Assembly: GCF_003056405.1 (NCBI RefSeq) | Contig: NZ_PYVZ01000018.1 | Span: forward strand, 1-64,000 | DNA length: 64,000 bases | From: Devosia indica | GTDB taxonomy: Bacteria > Pseudomonadota > Alphaproteobacteria > Rhizobiales > Devosiaceae | Reading direction: 5' to 3' | In this document: positions 7,698 to 16,084 of the stretch, piece by piece | Position numbering within the stretch: the stretch's first letter is position 1 | Layout of the letters: each line of letters starts with the position of its first letter | Position numbers and translations under genes: made by a program | The notes under the pieces: model-generated | Told to the model about the DNA's origin: nothing | Databases searched by the model: none | The model's input: only the letters and a program-made list of their open reading frames with translations

Positions 7698-8474
7698 ATG
7701 GACGCCAAGAAACGCAAGGAAATTCTTGACACAGTCGCCAAGCTCAGGGTGACCGATATCCGCGATGGCATGGATTGGGTCGGGCTGCATCATGTCGGTA
7801 CGGTCGACCCCGAAATCCGGCCGCTTTACCGCACCAAGGCAGCGGGCTTTGCCCAGACCTACCGGCACATTCCGACCCAGCAGCGGGTGCCGGAGCTGTC
7901 ACCAGAGGACTACACCAAGTGGGCCTATGAGTACTGGTATCGCCAGCTGTGGAACATGGGAGACTTTAAGGACCAGGTCGGCGAGGGCGATTTTCTGGTC
8001 ATTGACACCATGGGCCAGAAGACACCGGCCATTGGCTCGATGGACTCCATGGTCTGGGCCGCGAACGGGGTGAAGGGTGTCCTGACCAATGGCGGGGCCC
8101 GCGATACCGATGAACAGCTCTACCAGAAGGCCATGCCATGCTGGCATCGTTGGGTGGTGCAGCCGATGTATCAGGGGCGCGTCGAATTCGGGGAGCCCAA
8201 TTCAACGGTGGAGATCGGTGGCGCGACGGTCCGACCGGGCGATCTTGTGGTGGCCGATGGCGATGGCGCCATCGTGGTGCCCCAGGACGTGATTGATGAT
8301 GTGCTGTATTACGCCAAACAGGAATCCGAGAATGATCGCTACGACCGGGGGATGCTTTTCGAAGCGCTTGGCATTGCCCCCGATGAGTCCACCCAGTCCA
8401 TGTTCCCCGACATGCCGCCGCACCCCTACAAGAAGAACCGCGAGGATTTCATGAAGCGGCTGCGGAAGAAATAG
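7698..8474 (+). CDS. RraA-family protein, aldolase-like (first of three)
   Basis: 258 residues, ATG 7698 with GGGAGG upstream. The RraA fold is indicated by LRVTDIRDGMDWVG at the N-terminus, GVLTNGGARDTDE near 135 with the Arg-Asp pair that catalyses HMG/CHA aldolase chemistry, and VRPGDLVVADGDGAIVVPQDV near 180. Family enzymes cleave 4-hydroxy-4-methyl-2-oxoglutarate or 4-carboxy-4-hydroxy-2-oxoadipate to pyruvate plus a second keto acid. Insertions around residues 50-90 (rich in Trp/Tyr) are unlike plain RraA. It follows the RpiB-like gene by 25 bases and is closed by a terminator. Older databases mislabel this family as menaquinone methyltransferase. Confidence 0.82.
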   Translation: MDAKKRKEILDTVAKLRVTDIRDGMDWVGLHHVGTVDPEIRPLYRTKAAGFAQTYRHIPTQQRVPELSPEDYTKWAYEYWYRQLWNMGDFKDQVGEGDFLVIDTMGQKTPAIGSMDSMVWAANGVKGVLTNGGARDTDEQLYQKAMPCWHRWVVQPMYQGRVEFGEPNSTVEIGGATVRPGDLVVADGDGAIVVPQDVIDDVLYYAKQESENDRYDRGMLFEALGIAPDESTQSMFPDMPPHPYKKNREDFMKRLRKK

Positions 8475-8499
8475 CGGAGATCAGACGACAGGTTTCGAG

Positions 8500-8523
8500 G
8501 GGGCGCTGCAAGGCGCCCCTTTT
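8500..8523 (+). terminator. Rho-independent terminator of the rpiB-rraA operon
   Basis: GGGGCGC (8500-8506), loop TGCAAG, GCGCCCC (8513-8519), then TTTT: a perfect 7-bp GC stem with a short U-tract, 25 bases after the stop. Confidence 0.85.
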
Positions 8524-8551
8524 CGTTAAACCAATGCCCATCGACCAAAGC

Positions 8552-8584
8552 GAAGGCGCCGGCCCTTTCGGGCCAGGCGCCTTC
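8552..8584 (-). terminator. Long hairpin after the GH140-like gene
   Basis: GAAGGCGCC-GGCCC (8552-8565), loop TTTC, GGGCC-A-GGCGCCTTC (8570-8584): 14 paired bases with one bulged A. It lies 25 bases beyond the stop of the minus-strand gene and in front of the plus-strand terminator, so it probably ends the leftward transcript. The U-tract is poor. Confidence 0.6.
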
Positions 8585-8609
8585 ATTCCCTGGGAGGAAG
8601 TTCCGTTTT

Positions 8610-10367
8610 TCAGAGACGCTGCAGCATCAGGCCCCAATCCATCGCATCGGGACGGGGCGGCAAGGGCAGCACACCATTTCGCGGCACCGAAACCGCCTCG
8701 CCCGGTTCGTGCCATTTGCCGTTGCGCGGATCAAAGAAGCGTGGCTGGAACCGGTCACCCGGCTTAACGCCGCGCAGCCGTGCCTCCATCGGCGCGTCGG
8801 CCTCGAAATAGAGCATGACCAAGGAGCGGTCCGGCGTGGCCGCGCAATAGCTCCACCCCTTATAGGCATAGCCTGGCCCCGTCTTGTTGGGGACCACCAT
8901 TTCGGTGCAGGGCGTCAGCTCAAGATAACGCTGGCCCTCGACAGTGGCGAAGGTCTTGAGGTGCTGAACCTGACTGCCCGATTCCCAGCCGAAGCTGTCC
9001 CACATCTTATGCAGCGATTCCGGCTCGACGTCGGATTGCCAGATGCCCTCGGCCCCATAGATGAACCCGGCCAGTCCACCTGAGAGGAAGCTGCCGTATA
9101 GGCCGGAGCGGACATAGATGCGATCGTCCTCGCTGTCGGGCGGCACCCGCAATGGATAGGGCTCGCCGAGCTGGTGCAGGCCGGCATAATAGGGTTCGCC
9201 ATTGATCGCCGGCTTGCGCTCGGCCTCGAACATCTCGGTCAGGTACCAATAGGTATAGTGCTCGCGCACATTGCCCGATTGGTGTAGGTCAATCCAACTG
9301 TCCGGCCCGAAATTGACCAGCGTCGAAGGATTGGGATTGGCCGTCAGCAGGGTGCCGAATGGCGGCTTTCCATAGCGCTCGAGCGCCAGGTTGATCGGCA
9401 CATTATAGTCTTCTGCCGGGATCGTTTGTTCGTAGTAGTCGTAGTGGATGGGGCTCAGCAGCGTGATATGGGCCCCATAGCGGGCGATCATGTACTGCAC
9501 ATAGCGCGCGTAGGATTCCGGCCAGTCATGGAATTTATGCCAGCACTGGCCGCTGTCGCGCCGCGAGATCTCGATGAACGGCACCATGCCCTGGTCGTTG
9601 AGGTAGTCGATCTTGCGATCAAGAACCTTGAAATAGTCCGGATTGATGCGGTCCATGTCGGGAAATACGTCCTCGAAGCCTGGCACCTTGCCGGGGAATT
9701 CGAAGGGCCGGCCGCCTTCATTGTGCATGTCCTTGGCGGACTGGGTACCCGGCTGTTTCCAGGCGGCCCGCACCCAGGTGCCGTCATCCATTTGCAGGCT
9801 GTTCGGCTTGCCATCATTGGCCCAGGCGGGCTGGGCAGCAATCAGGCCGACGCAATTGAACCCCTGCGCCTTGCGCACGGCCACATAGTCGTTGAGCGTG
9901 GATTGGGGACCGAGCGTGCCAGTGGTCTCATTTGTCTCTGCAAGCGGAAAGCGGAAGCTGGGAAGCGACCACCATGTGTCGCCCAGAAGGAAGAACGGGG
10001 TGCCGTCGGCATATTGCAGCCCACGACCATTCGCGCTCGCCCCGATCATGCCGCGCCGGTTTGGATTGGCATCCAGCTCCGCGGCCGTCCAGCTCTCGGC
10101 GACAAACCTGCCGGATTGCCCCGATAGTCCGGTATCATTGAGGCTGCTGCCACTGGTCCAGTGCCACTCGCCCGGGGCGTTGGCAAGCACGCGGACGACC
10201 CACTCGTCTCCGCCGTTCCAGAACCCGTATACGCGCCTGGAGAAATCTGGCCCCTCAAGGTCCACCCAGACCAGCGCGTCGGCATAGGGGTTGTCGAAAT
10301 TGGTGCTGGCCCTGAAGGTTAGGTCAATCCTGGTCCAAACCTTGGTGCGGTTATTGGACGTGCTCAC
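8610..10367 (-). CDS. DUF4038/GH140-like glycoside hydrolase with DUF5060 and collagen-binding-like domains
   Basis: 585 residues from GTG 10367; AGGAGG sits six bases before it, whereas it abuts the ATG at 10373. The N-terminal beta-sandwich (about 1-95, VWTRIDLTFRA, GFWNGGDEW) resembles DUF5060. The TIM-barrel region (about 115-470) begins FFLLGDTWW, the DUF4038 hallmark, and has FIEISRRDSGQCWHKF, NGEPYYAG and SGGLAGFIYGAEGIW. The tail (about 490-585) resembles the collagen-binding-like domain paired with DUF4038. GH140 members include apiosidases acting on plant rhamnogalacturonan II. No signal peptide is seen, so it should act on imported oligosaccharide. It is alone in its strand between two catabolic operons. 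Substrate unproven. Confidence 0.72.
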   Translation of the reverse strand: MSTSNNRTKVWTRIDLTFRASTNFDNPYADALVWVDLEGPDFSRRVYGFWNGGDEWVVRVLANAPGEWHWTSGSSLNDTGLSGQSGRFVAESWTAAELDANPNRRGMIGASANGRGLQYADGTPFFLLGDTWWSLPSFRFPLAETNETTGTLGPQSTLNDYVAVRKAQGFNCVGLIAAQPAWANDGKPNSLQMDDGTWVRAAWKQPGTQSAKDMHNEGGRPFEFPGKVPGFEDVFPDMDRINPDYFKVLDRKIDYLNDQGMVPFIEISRRDSGQCWHKFHDWPESYARYVQYMIARYGAHITLLSPIHYDYYEQTIPAEDYNVPINLALERYGKPPFGTLLTANPNPSTLVNFGPDSWIDLHQSGNVREHYTYWYLTEMFEAERKPAINGEPYYAGLHQLGEPYPLRVPPDSEDDRIYVRSGLYGSFLSGGLAGFIYGAEGIWQSDVEPESLHKMWDSFGWESGSQVQHLKTFATVEGQRYLELTPCTEMVVPNKTGPGYAYKGWSYCAATPDRSLVMLYFEADAPMEARLRGVKPGDRFQPRFFDPRNGKWHEPGEAVSVPRNGVLPLPPRPDAMDWGLMLQRL

Positions 10368-10385
10368 AGTCATCCTCCTGCCGCT

Positions 10386-11174
10386 TCAGCGGCCTTGCCA
10401 TTCAGGCTTGGTTTTGTTGACGAACGCCTCGACGCCGCGCCGAAAATCCTCACTGCCATAGGTGAGGCCGATGAGGTCGTCCGCCGGGTCGATATCGCGG
10501 GCCAGGACGCGGCCTATGGCTGCCTTGCTGACACGCAAGGTAATGGGGGCATTTTCGAGCAGACGCTCGACCACCTCCTGCGCTGCCTCGTCGATTTCTT
10601 CGGGCTCTACCAGACGGGCAAGAAATCCTGCCGTCATGGCTTCCTCTGCCGCGATAAACTCGGCCAGCAGGAGCATGCGCTTGGCACGCGCTTCGCCAAA
10701 GCCACCAACGACACGGGCATAGGTCTGCATGGATACGCAATTGCCAATGGTGCGCGCGATCGGGCTGCCGAACCTGGCCCGGGTGCTGGCAATGCGGATA
10801 TCGCAGCACGCCGCAATATTGAGCCCGCCACCAACCGCCCAGCCATCCACAATAGCCACAGTGGGTACCGGTACCGCCAGGATGCGCTGGAAATAGCGGT
10901 TCATCTTGGCTTCATAGGCAATGCCATCGTCGCCGCCGCTGAATTCCCTGAATTGGGAAATATCGGACCCGGCAACGAAGGCCTTGCCACCGGCGCCCCG
11001 CAATGTCACGACCCGCAGCTCGCTATCCTGGCTTAAGGCAGCGAGAATGGCGTCGAGTTCTTCATACATGGCCCAGGTAAAGGCGTTGTGCGCCTTGGGC
11101 CGGTCAAAAGTTATCCGTGCGACGGCGCCATCCCGATCAAGACGCACGCGCCCCTGGTCAACGGGTTCTGTCAT
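10386..11174 (-). CDS. Enoyl-CoA hydratase/isomerase family protein
   Basis: 262 residues, crotonase fold. GGKAFVAGSDISQFREF near 65 and VDGWAVGGGLNIAACCDIRI near 110 form the oxyanion hole that binds the CoA thioester; SPIARTIGNCVS follows where many members hold a catalytic acid. Crotonase-fold enzymes hydrate, isomerise or hydrolyse acyl-CoAs. Its start overlaps the CoA-transferase stop as ATGA (11171-11174), so it probably acts on that enzyme's acyl-CoA product. It shares the GntR-controlled promoter near 12470. The exact reaction is not determinable. Confidence 0.85.
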   Translation of the reverse strand: MTEPVDQGRVRLDRDGAVARITFDRPKAHNAFTWAMYEELDAILAALSQDSELRVVTLRGAGGKAFVAGSDISQFREFSGGDDGIAYEAKMNRYFQRILAVPVPTVAIVDGWAVGGGLNIAACCDIRIASTRARFGSPIARTIGNCVSMQTYARVVGGFGEARAKRMLLLAEFIAAEEAMTAGFLARLVEPEEIDEAAQEVVERLLENAPITLRVSKAAIGRVLARDIDPADDLIGLTYGSEDFRRGVEAFVNKTKPEWQGR

Positions 11175-12397
11175 ACCGGGACCGCTTTGCGGTTCTGCTG
11201 GTCGATCAGGTCCAGTTCAGCCAGTATCTCTTCATTGTGCTGGCCCAGCAGAGGGGGCGGGCGACGGACCGCGGCGGGGGTGTGTGACAGCTTTGCCGGA
11301 AACCCCAATGCCTTGAAACTGCCCTCTACCGGATGCTCGATATCGATCACCGCCTTGCGGTGATGGACATGTTCATTGTCGAGCGCAACGCTGTAGTCAT
11401 TGATCGGGCCGGCGGGAACGCCAGCGCTCAGGAACAGATCGACCCATTCCTCGGCAGTGCGGGTGAGGAAAGTCGGACGCAGCTCGTCCGCCAACTCGCC
11501 GCGCCGCTGGACGCGGTCGATATTGTTGGCGTAGCGCGGGTCGTCCTTGAGTTCGGGGCGGCCGATCGCATCGCAGAAGATCAGCCAGAGCTTCTGATTG
11601 GCCGCGCCGACCACGAAGTAGCCATCCGATCCGGCAAAGGCCTGATATGGGGCACTCATGCGATTGGCGGTGCCCAGTGGTCCTGGCGACTTGCCTGTCG
11701 CCCAATATTCAGTGCTTTCCCAAACCGATAGCGCAAGAGCCGCGTCGAGTAGCGAGGTGTCTATGTACTGGCCCTTGCCGGTGCGCTCGCGCCCAAGCAC
11801 AGCCGAAAGGATGCCATAGCAAGCGAACATGCCGGCGCCGAGGTCGCCCACAGGAATGCCCGATTTGACCGGTTCTGCGCCTGGAATACCGGTGCCGCTG
11901 ATGACGCCGCCCATGGCCTGGGCAATCAAATCGAAACCGGGGCGCTGTGACCACGGCCCGGTCTGGCCAAAGCCCGAGATGCTGGCATAAATCAGTCGTG
12001 GGTTGATCCGCGACAGCGTCTCGAAGTCGGCACCAAGCTTCTTGCTGACCCCCGGACGGCTGTTCTCGACCAGGATGTCCGCGGTTTCGACCAGCTTGTG
12101 CAATGTGCGCTGGCCTTCCGGTGTCTTGAGATCAAGCGTGATGCTGCGCTTGTTGCGGTTGAGGGCCAGAAAACCAGGACTGTCCTCGCCCTTCATGCGA
12201 AAACCCATCGATTTTCTGGTCTGGTCGCCGGTGCCGGGTGGTTCCACCTTGATGACATCCGCGCCCATGTCACCCAGCAACATGCAGCAGAACGGGCCGG
12301 CCATGACCTGGCTGAGATCGAGCACGCGCAAGCCGGTCAATGGCGGCAGGTTATCGGGCGCTCCAGTTTGGCTGGAATTGGCAGCGCGTTCGGACAT
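11171..12397 (-). CDS. CaiB/BaiF family (class III) CoA-transferase
   Basis: 408 residues, ATG 12397 preceded by GGGAGGAGCC. LRVLDLSQVMAGPFCCMLLG near 23, ADVIKVEPPGTGDQTR, NRNKRSITLDLKTPEGQ near 80 and VGDLGAGMFACYGILSAV near 175 mark the family; the Asp of GDLGAG is the predicted catalytic residue that forms the aspartyl-CoA anhydride. These enzymes move CoA between carboxylic acids (formyl/oxalyl, carnitine, succinyl-type donors). It is first in a two-gene unit with a crotonase. The operator CTTGTATACAAG lies 54 bp upstream, shared with the divergent GntR gene. Confidence 0.88.
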   Translation of the reverse strand: MSERAANSSQTGAPDNLPPLTGLRVLDLSQVMAGPFCCMLLGDMGADVIKVEPPGTGDQTRKSMGFRMKGEDSPGFLALNRNKRSITLDLKTPEGQRTLHKLVETADILVENSRPGVSKKLGADFETLSRINPRLIYASISGFGQTGPWSQRPGFDLIAQAMGGVISGTGIPGAEPVKSGIPVGDLGAGMFACYGILSAVLGRERTGKGQYIDTSLLDAALALSVWESTEYWATGKSPGPLGTANRMSAPYQAFAGSDGYFVVGAANQKLWLIFCDAIGRPELKDDPRYANNIDRVQRRGELADELRPTFLTRTAEEWVDLFLSAGVPAGPINDYSVALDNEHVHHRKAVIDIEHPVEGSFKALGFPAKLSHTPAAVRRPPPLLGQHNEEILAELDLIDQQNRKAVPV

Positions 12398-12450
12398 CGG
12401 CTCCTCCCAAGTGCAGAAAGGCGGCGCCGAGCCCCTTCCTGTTGTCTATT

Positions 12451-12477
12451 CTTGTATACAAGACTGGTGTTGGTCGA
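12451..12477 (-). promoter_or_regulatory. Composite promoter/operator of the CoA-transferase operon
   Basis: CTTGTATACAAG (12451-12462) is a perfect palindrome. On the minus strand the layout is TCGACC (12477-12472), ten bases, TTGTATACAAGAATAGA, giving a -10 of AAGAAT 18 bases after the -35. The same layout occurs at 13325 and 16568 on the plus strand. It lies between the divergent GntR regulator and the CoA-transferase. Confidence 0.75.
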
Positions 12478-12520
12478 AAATCAAGGGTGGAAATCCGTGA
12501 TCTTGCTTTTTTTGTGAAAG

Positions 12521-12531
12521 CTGCATACGAG
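12521..12531 (+). promoter_or_regulatory. Degenerate operator just before the GntR start
   Basis: CTGCATACGAG matches TTGCATACAAG at nine of eleven positions and lies five bases before the ATG at 12537. It may serve autoregulation; the match could also be chance. Confidence 0.4.
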
Positions 12532-12536
12532 CAAGC

Positions 12537-13241
12537 ATGGACAAAACTGCAGAAAACGGCCCCTGGGCAGACGAATCCGGTGACACTTCAGGTCGGAAAA
12601 AGGGACAGTTGCATGCAGAAGCTGCCGGCAAACTGCGGAGCATGATCCTGTCCGGCGAGCTTCCGCCGGGTGAGCGGCTGCGAGAAATGCAGCTATGTGA
12701 ACAACTTGGCGTATCGCGCACGCCGGTCCGCGAGGCGCTGCGGACGCTGGCGGCGGAAGGGCTGGTTGATCTTTTGCCCAACCGCAGTGTCGTTGTGTCC
12801 GAACTGCACGCACCGGATCTGGAGCATCTTTTCGTCGTCTTTGGCGCGATTGAAGGGATTGCTGCAGAACTGGCCTGCCAGAAAATCACCGAAGCCGAGA
12901 TTGGCGAGATTGGCCGGTTGCTGGCGGAGATGATCGATTATCACGCCCGCAAGGAGCGGGCGCCCTATATGCAGATCAATCAGAAGATCCACCAAAGAAC
13001 GGTGGAAATTGCTGCGAACCCAGTGCTTTATACGGTATGGCAGTCGCTTGTGCCGAGGGTGGAGCGTGCGCGTGCCTTGGCCAATCTGGATACCGGCCGC
13101 TGGACCGGAGCGCTGTTCGAGCACACCAAGATGTTCACGGCGCTGGCGTCCCGTGATGGTCAATTGCTCGCGCAACTGACCAGGGAGCACTTCCTGAATA
13201 GCCTGCCATTCCTGCAGTCTCGCCTGGAAAATGACGACTAG
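12537..13241 (+). CDS. GntR-family (FCD) regulator, probable master of the TTGYATACAA regulon
   Basis: 234 residues from ATG 12537; the ribosome binding site is weak. The winged helix (about 25-85) holds LCEQLGVSRTPVREALRTLA and the wing LVDLLPNRSVVV. The FCD part has EIGEIGRLLAEMIDYHARKE, MQINQKIHQRTVEIA and a late His in LTREHFLNSLPFLQSR, the usual metal/acid-binding set. Operators of the TTGTATACAA type are typical of FCD GntR proteins, and near-identical copies stand before this gene and at three nearby promoters (12451, 13340, 16583). It therefore probably represses the CoA-transferase, RraA and ABC-importer operons. Confidence 0.88.
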   Translation: MDKTAENGPWADESGDTSGRKKGQLHAEAAGKLRSMILSGELPPGERLREMQLCEQLGVSRTPVREALRTLAAEGLVDLLPNRSVVVSELHAPDLEHLFVVFGAIEGIAAELACQKITEAEIGEIGRLLAEMIDYHARKERAPYMQINQKIHQRTVEIAANPVLYTVWQSLVPRVERARALANLDTGRWTGALFEHTKMFTALASRDGQLLAQLTREHFLNSLPFLQSRLENDD

Positions 13242-13324
13242 AGTAGCGGTGCGGCGTTCGCCCAGTTTTCGGGCATGATGCCTGGGTGAATTCCTGTTCG
13301 CCGAAAAATATGCGCCGAAAAGCG

Positions 13325-13354
13325 TTGACTCACTGAAACCTTGCATACAAGAAT
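13325..13354 (+). promoter_or_regulatory. Composite promoter/operator of the second RraA operon
   Basis: TTGACT (-35, 13325-13330), 18-base spacer, AAGAAT (-10, 13349-13354). The operator CTTGCATACAAG (13340-13351) overlaps the spacer and -10, so bound repressor would block polymerase. The geometry is identical to that at 16568. Confidence 0.75.
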
Positions 13355-13433
13355 GGTGTGTGGATCGGGGGGAGCCCATCCAAATCACTTCATTCAAAGG
13401 GTGGCGCCAATCGAGCGCCAGCAAGGATTCGTC

Positions 13434-14207
13434 ATGTCTTACGAGCCCAAGGATGCCGACGGCAACGCCGTGGATCCCTATCATATCCGCAAATTTTTCG
13501 AGCCCTTGCGCGTCGTCGATGTCGCGGACGCCATGGATGGCCTTGGTTATTTCAATATTGGTCTGGTGTCCCAGGATATTCGTCCGCTCTGGCTGGGCAT
13601 GAAGTTCTGGGGGCCTGCGGTCACCCAGCGCTGCGTTCCGGCCAACAAGCCGATGTGGCCGCTCGAAACGACCGAGGAAATCGTTGGTGCGCACGGTATC
13701 TGGTTCAACAAGCACGGGCACAATGGCCGCGGTCTCAATGACCTGGTGAAGGACGGCAGCGTCGTTGTCACCGATGTGGGCAGCTCGGGCGAGGTTGGTT
13801 TCTTCGGGTCCGAAAATGTCCTTGCCCTGCAAGCCGCCGGTGCAGTGGGTATCGTCACCAATGGCCATTGCCGCGACACCGGTGAAGTCACCATGCAGAA
13901 GACGCCGATGGTTTGCCGGGAGCGCGGCCGCACCATCATCCCCGGACGCATTGAGGTTGTCGAACTCAACACCACGATTGGCATCGGGGGCGCGCAGGTG
14001 CGTCCTGGCGACATTGTGGGCTGCGACGACGATGGCCTGATCGTCGTGCCGATCGAGATCGCCAAGCAGGTCGCCCTGCATGCCAAGGCGGTGCTGATCG
14101 CGGACATGAACGCCCGGCGCAAGCGCTACGATGCCCTTGGGCGGCCCCATGACGAGAGTGTCGATACCGGCGCCATTGATCGCTACTACGCTGAGCTTCA
14201 GGCCTAG
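13434..14207 (+). CDS. RraA-family protein, aldolase-like (second of three)
   Basis: 257 residues from ATG 13434 (AAGGA six bases upstream); the in-frame ATG at 13341 lies inside the operator and is rejected. PLRVVDVADAMDGLGYFNIG opens the domain, GIVTNGHCRDTGEV near 145 has the catalytic Arg-Asp pair, and VRPGDIVGCDDDGLIVVPIE near 190 is the RraA core. Expected chemistry is retro-aldol cleavage of a 4-hydroxy-2-oxo diacid to pyruvate, or oxaloacetate decarboxylation. It heads a four-gene unit under the GntR operator, followed by a lactonase-like hydrolase and a dehydrogenase. It is not an RNase E regulator by context. Confidence 0.82.
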   Translation: MSYEPKDADGNAVDPYHIRKFFEPLRVVDVADAMDGLGYFNIGLVSQDIRPLWLGMKFWGPAVTQRCVPANKPMWPLETTEEIVGAHGIWFNKHGHNGRGLNDLVKDGSVVVTDVGSSGEVGFFGSENVLALQAAGAVGIVTNGHCRDTGEVTMQKTPMVCRERGRTIIPGRIEVVELNTTIGIGGAQVRPGDIVGCDDDGLIVVPIEIAKQVALHAKAVLIADMNARRKRYDALGRPHDESVDTGAIDRYYAELQA

Positions 14208-14220
14208 CGATATCGATGTC

Positions 14221-14243
14221 GGGAGCCGGATGATCCGGCTCCC
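14221..14243. other. Intercistronic hairpin between rraA-like and amidohydrolase genes
   Basis: GGGAGCCGGA, loop TGA, TCCGGCTCCC: perfect 10-bp stem, 14 bases after the stop and 16 before the next start. No T-run follows, so it more likely adjusts mRNA stability than ends transcription. Confidence 0.6.
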
Positions 14244-14259
14244 GCAAGGGGAGGGGATT

Positions 14260-15171
14260 GTGCGGGTTATCGATGCACACCAGCATTTCTGGGATCTTGA
14301 CGCCAATTATCTGCCTTGGCTCGCCGACAAGCCGGTGAACTTTCGCTACGGCAATTACGATGCGCTCAAGCGCAATTATCTGCCTGGCGACTATCGGCGC
14401 GATGCCGCAGCGTTCGAGCTGGCCGGAAGCGTCTTCATCGAAACCGAATGGAATCCGGCTGATCCGCTCGGCGAGGTCGCCTGGGTCGAGGCGCTTCGCA
14501 AGAAGGAAGGGCTGCCGAGCGTGATGGTCGCGCAGGCCTGGCTGGACCGGGATGACGCTGCGTCCGTGCTTGAGGCGCATGGCCACACCGAATTTGTCCG
14601 TGGCATCCGGCACAAGCCAAAGGCAGCAGCGCGCCCCGAGGATGTTGAGAAAGGTGCGCCTGGCAGCATGGGTGACCCGGCCTTCCGGCGGGGTTTTGTC
14701 ATGCTGCAACCAAATGGTCTTAGCTTTGATCTGCAAACGCCCTGGTGGCATCTGGCGGAGGCCGCGGATCTGGCGGCGGCCTTCCCGGACACCCAGATCA
14801 TCATCAATCACACCGGCCTGCCTTCCGACCGCAGTGCGGATGGCCTCAATGCCTGGCGCAGTGCCCTGAAGCGGGCCGCCGCGTGTCCCAATATCGCGAT
14901 CAAGATTTCGGGGCTGGGTCAGAAGGATCTTCCCTGGACCGTCGAGGCAAATGGCCCTGTCGTGCGCGACACTATCGAAATCTTCGGTGTGGCGCGTTGC
15001 ATGTTCGCGTCCAATTTTCCGGTCGACAGCCTGGTGGCTGATTTCGGCACCATATTCAACGGGTTCATGGCTTGCGTGAGTGACCTGCCCGAACCGGACC
15101 AGCAGGCATTGTTCCATGACAATGCCGCCCGCATCTATCGTGTTCAGCCCCAGGAAGGAGTGGCGCCGTGA
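14260..15171 (+). CDS. Amidohydrolase-2 family hydrolase, probable sugar-acid lactonase
   Basis: 303 residues from GTG 14260, preceded by GGGGAGGGG; the longer frame to 14131 overlaps the RraA gene and the hairpin. VIDAHQHFWDLDANYLPWLA at the start carries the metal-binding HxH and matches L-fuconolactonase, L-rhamnonolactonase and 4-sulfomuconolactone hydrolase. FVRGIRHKP, IIINHTGLPSDR (second-metal-site His) and MFASNFPVDSL follow. It should open a lactone ring to the free acid. Its stop overlaps the next gene's start as GTGA. It probably feeds the dehydrogenase and RraA enzyme of the same operon; the lactone is unidentified. Confidence 0.82.
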   Translation: MRVIDAHQHFWDLDANYLPWLADKPVNFRYGNYDALKRNYLPGDYRRDAAAFELAGSVFIETEWNPADPLGEVAWVEALRKKEGLPSVMVAQAWLDRDDAASVLEAHGHTEFVRGIRHKPKAAARPEDVEKGAPGSMGDPAFRRGFVMLQPNGLSFDLQTPWWHLAEAADLAAAFPDTQIIINHTGLPSDRSADGLNAWRSALKRAAACPNIAIKISGLGQKDLPWTVEANGPVVRDTIEIFGVARCMFASNFPVDSLVADFGTIFNGFMACVSDLPEPDQQALFHDNAARIYRVQPQEGVAP

Positions 15172-16070
15172 CCGGACTTGCCTTCGACACCTCGACCCGC
15201 CTTGGCCTTGTGGGCCTGGGCATCATGGGGGCGCCCATTGCACAGCGGCTGCGAGAGCAAGGCTATGAGCTCACGGTCTGGAACCTGGAGCCGGAGCGTT
15301 TTGACACCGTCAGGGACAGCGGCGCGAAATGGGCCTCGAACCCGGCCGAAGTCTGGAAACACTCCGACGTTGTGTTTGTCTGCGTTCTGGGCGACGCAGC
15401 CATCGAAAGCGTCTGTTTCGGCGCGAGTGGCTTCGCCGCGGCTGGCCGTGGCGCACGGATGCTGGTTGATCTTTCGACCACTTCGCCGGAGGCGACGCTG
15501 GAGCTGGCAGGCCGTCTGGAAAAAGAGCTGGGCGCAAAATGGGTCGATGCGCCGATGTCTGGTGGTCCGGCACCGGCCCGCCAGGGGGAACTCACGGTCA
15601 TGGCGGGTGGTGATCCCTCGGCGTTCGGAGCTGTGGAGCCCTTGCTGCGCGCCATTGCACAGAACGTCACGCTGATGGGGCCGCTGGGCGCGGGTCAGAA
15701 GACCAAAATCCTGAATCAGGCAATCGTGGGCGCCAATTACATCCTTATGGCCGAGATACTTGCGAGCTGCCGCGCCGCCGGGATTGACCCGGATCTTCTG
15801 CCCGTCTGCCTCAAGGGCGGGCTCGCGGACAGCGCGATCCTGCAACGCATCTATACGCAGATGAGTGCCGAGGACTTCGACCCACCGCGCAGTTATGTGC
15901 GCCAGGTGAACAAGGACCTGAAATCGGTGGAGCATTTCGTGCACGATCTGGGGCTTGAATTGCCCCTGCTCGATGTCGCCGTGCGGCAATATCGTCTCTA
16001 TGCGGAAGCCGGCAACGAAATGGAAGACGGCGCGTCGGTGTCGCGCCTTTACCAAAAGACCACTGGCTAG
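15168..16070 (+). CDS. Beta-hydroxyacid dehydrogenase (3-hydroxyisobutyrate/tartronate-semialdehyde type)
   Basis: 300 residues from GTG 15168 in a GTGA overlap with the upstream stop. GLVGLGIMGAPIAQRL near 13 is the Rossmann GxGxxG; DLSTTSPEATLELAG near 103, VDAPMSGGPAPARQGELTVM near 125 and GQKTKILNQAIVGANYI near 180 (catalytic Lys) are family signatures. It oxidises or reduces a 3-hydroxy acid with NAD(P) in the cytosol: 3-hydroxyisobutyrate, tartronate semialdehyde or four-carbon sugar acids (LtnD/DenD type). Its place after a lactonase suggests it oxidises the released sugar acid at C2 or C3. Confidence 0.86.
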   Translation: MTGLAFDTSTRLGLVGLGIMGAPIAQRLREQGYELTVWNLEPERFDTVRDSGAKWASNPAEVWKHSDVVFVCVLGDAAIESVCFGASGFAAAGRGARMLVDLSTTSPEATLELAGRLEKELGAKWVDAPMSGGPAPARQGELTVMAGGDPSAFGAVEPLLRAIAQNVTLMGPLGAGQKTKILNQAIVGANYILMAEILASCRAAGIDPDLLPVCLKGGLADSAILQRIYTQMSAEDFDPPRSYVRQVNKDLKSVEHFVHDLGLELPLLDVAVRQYRLYAEAGNEMEDGASVSRLYQKTTG

Positions 16071-16084
16071 CCGGGGAGGGTGCA

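Noticed and set aside
13434-14207. Annotation as ribonuclease E activity regulator or menaquinone methyltransferase
   Set aside because: Both names are inherited from early RraA/MenG annotation; the RD pair and catabolic operon favour an aldolase-type enzyme.
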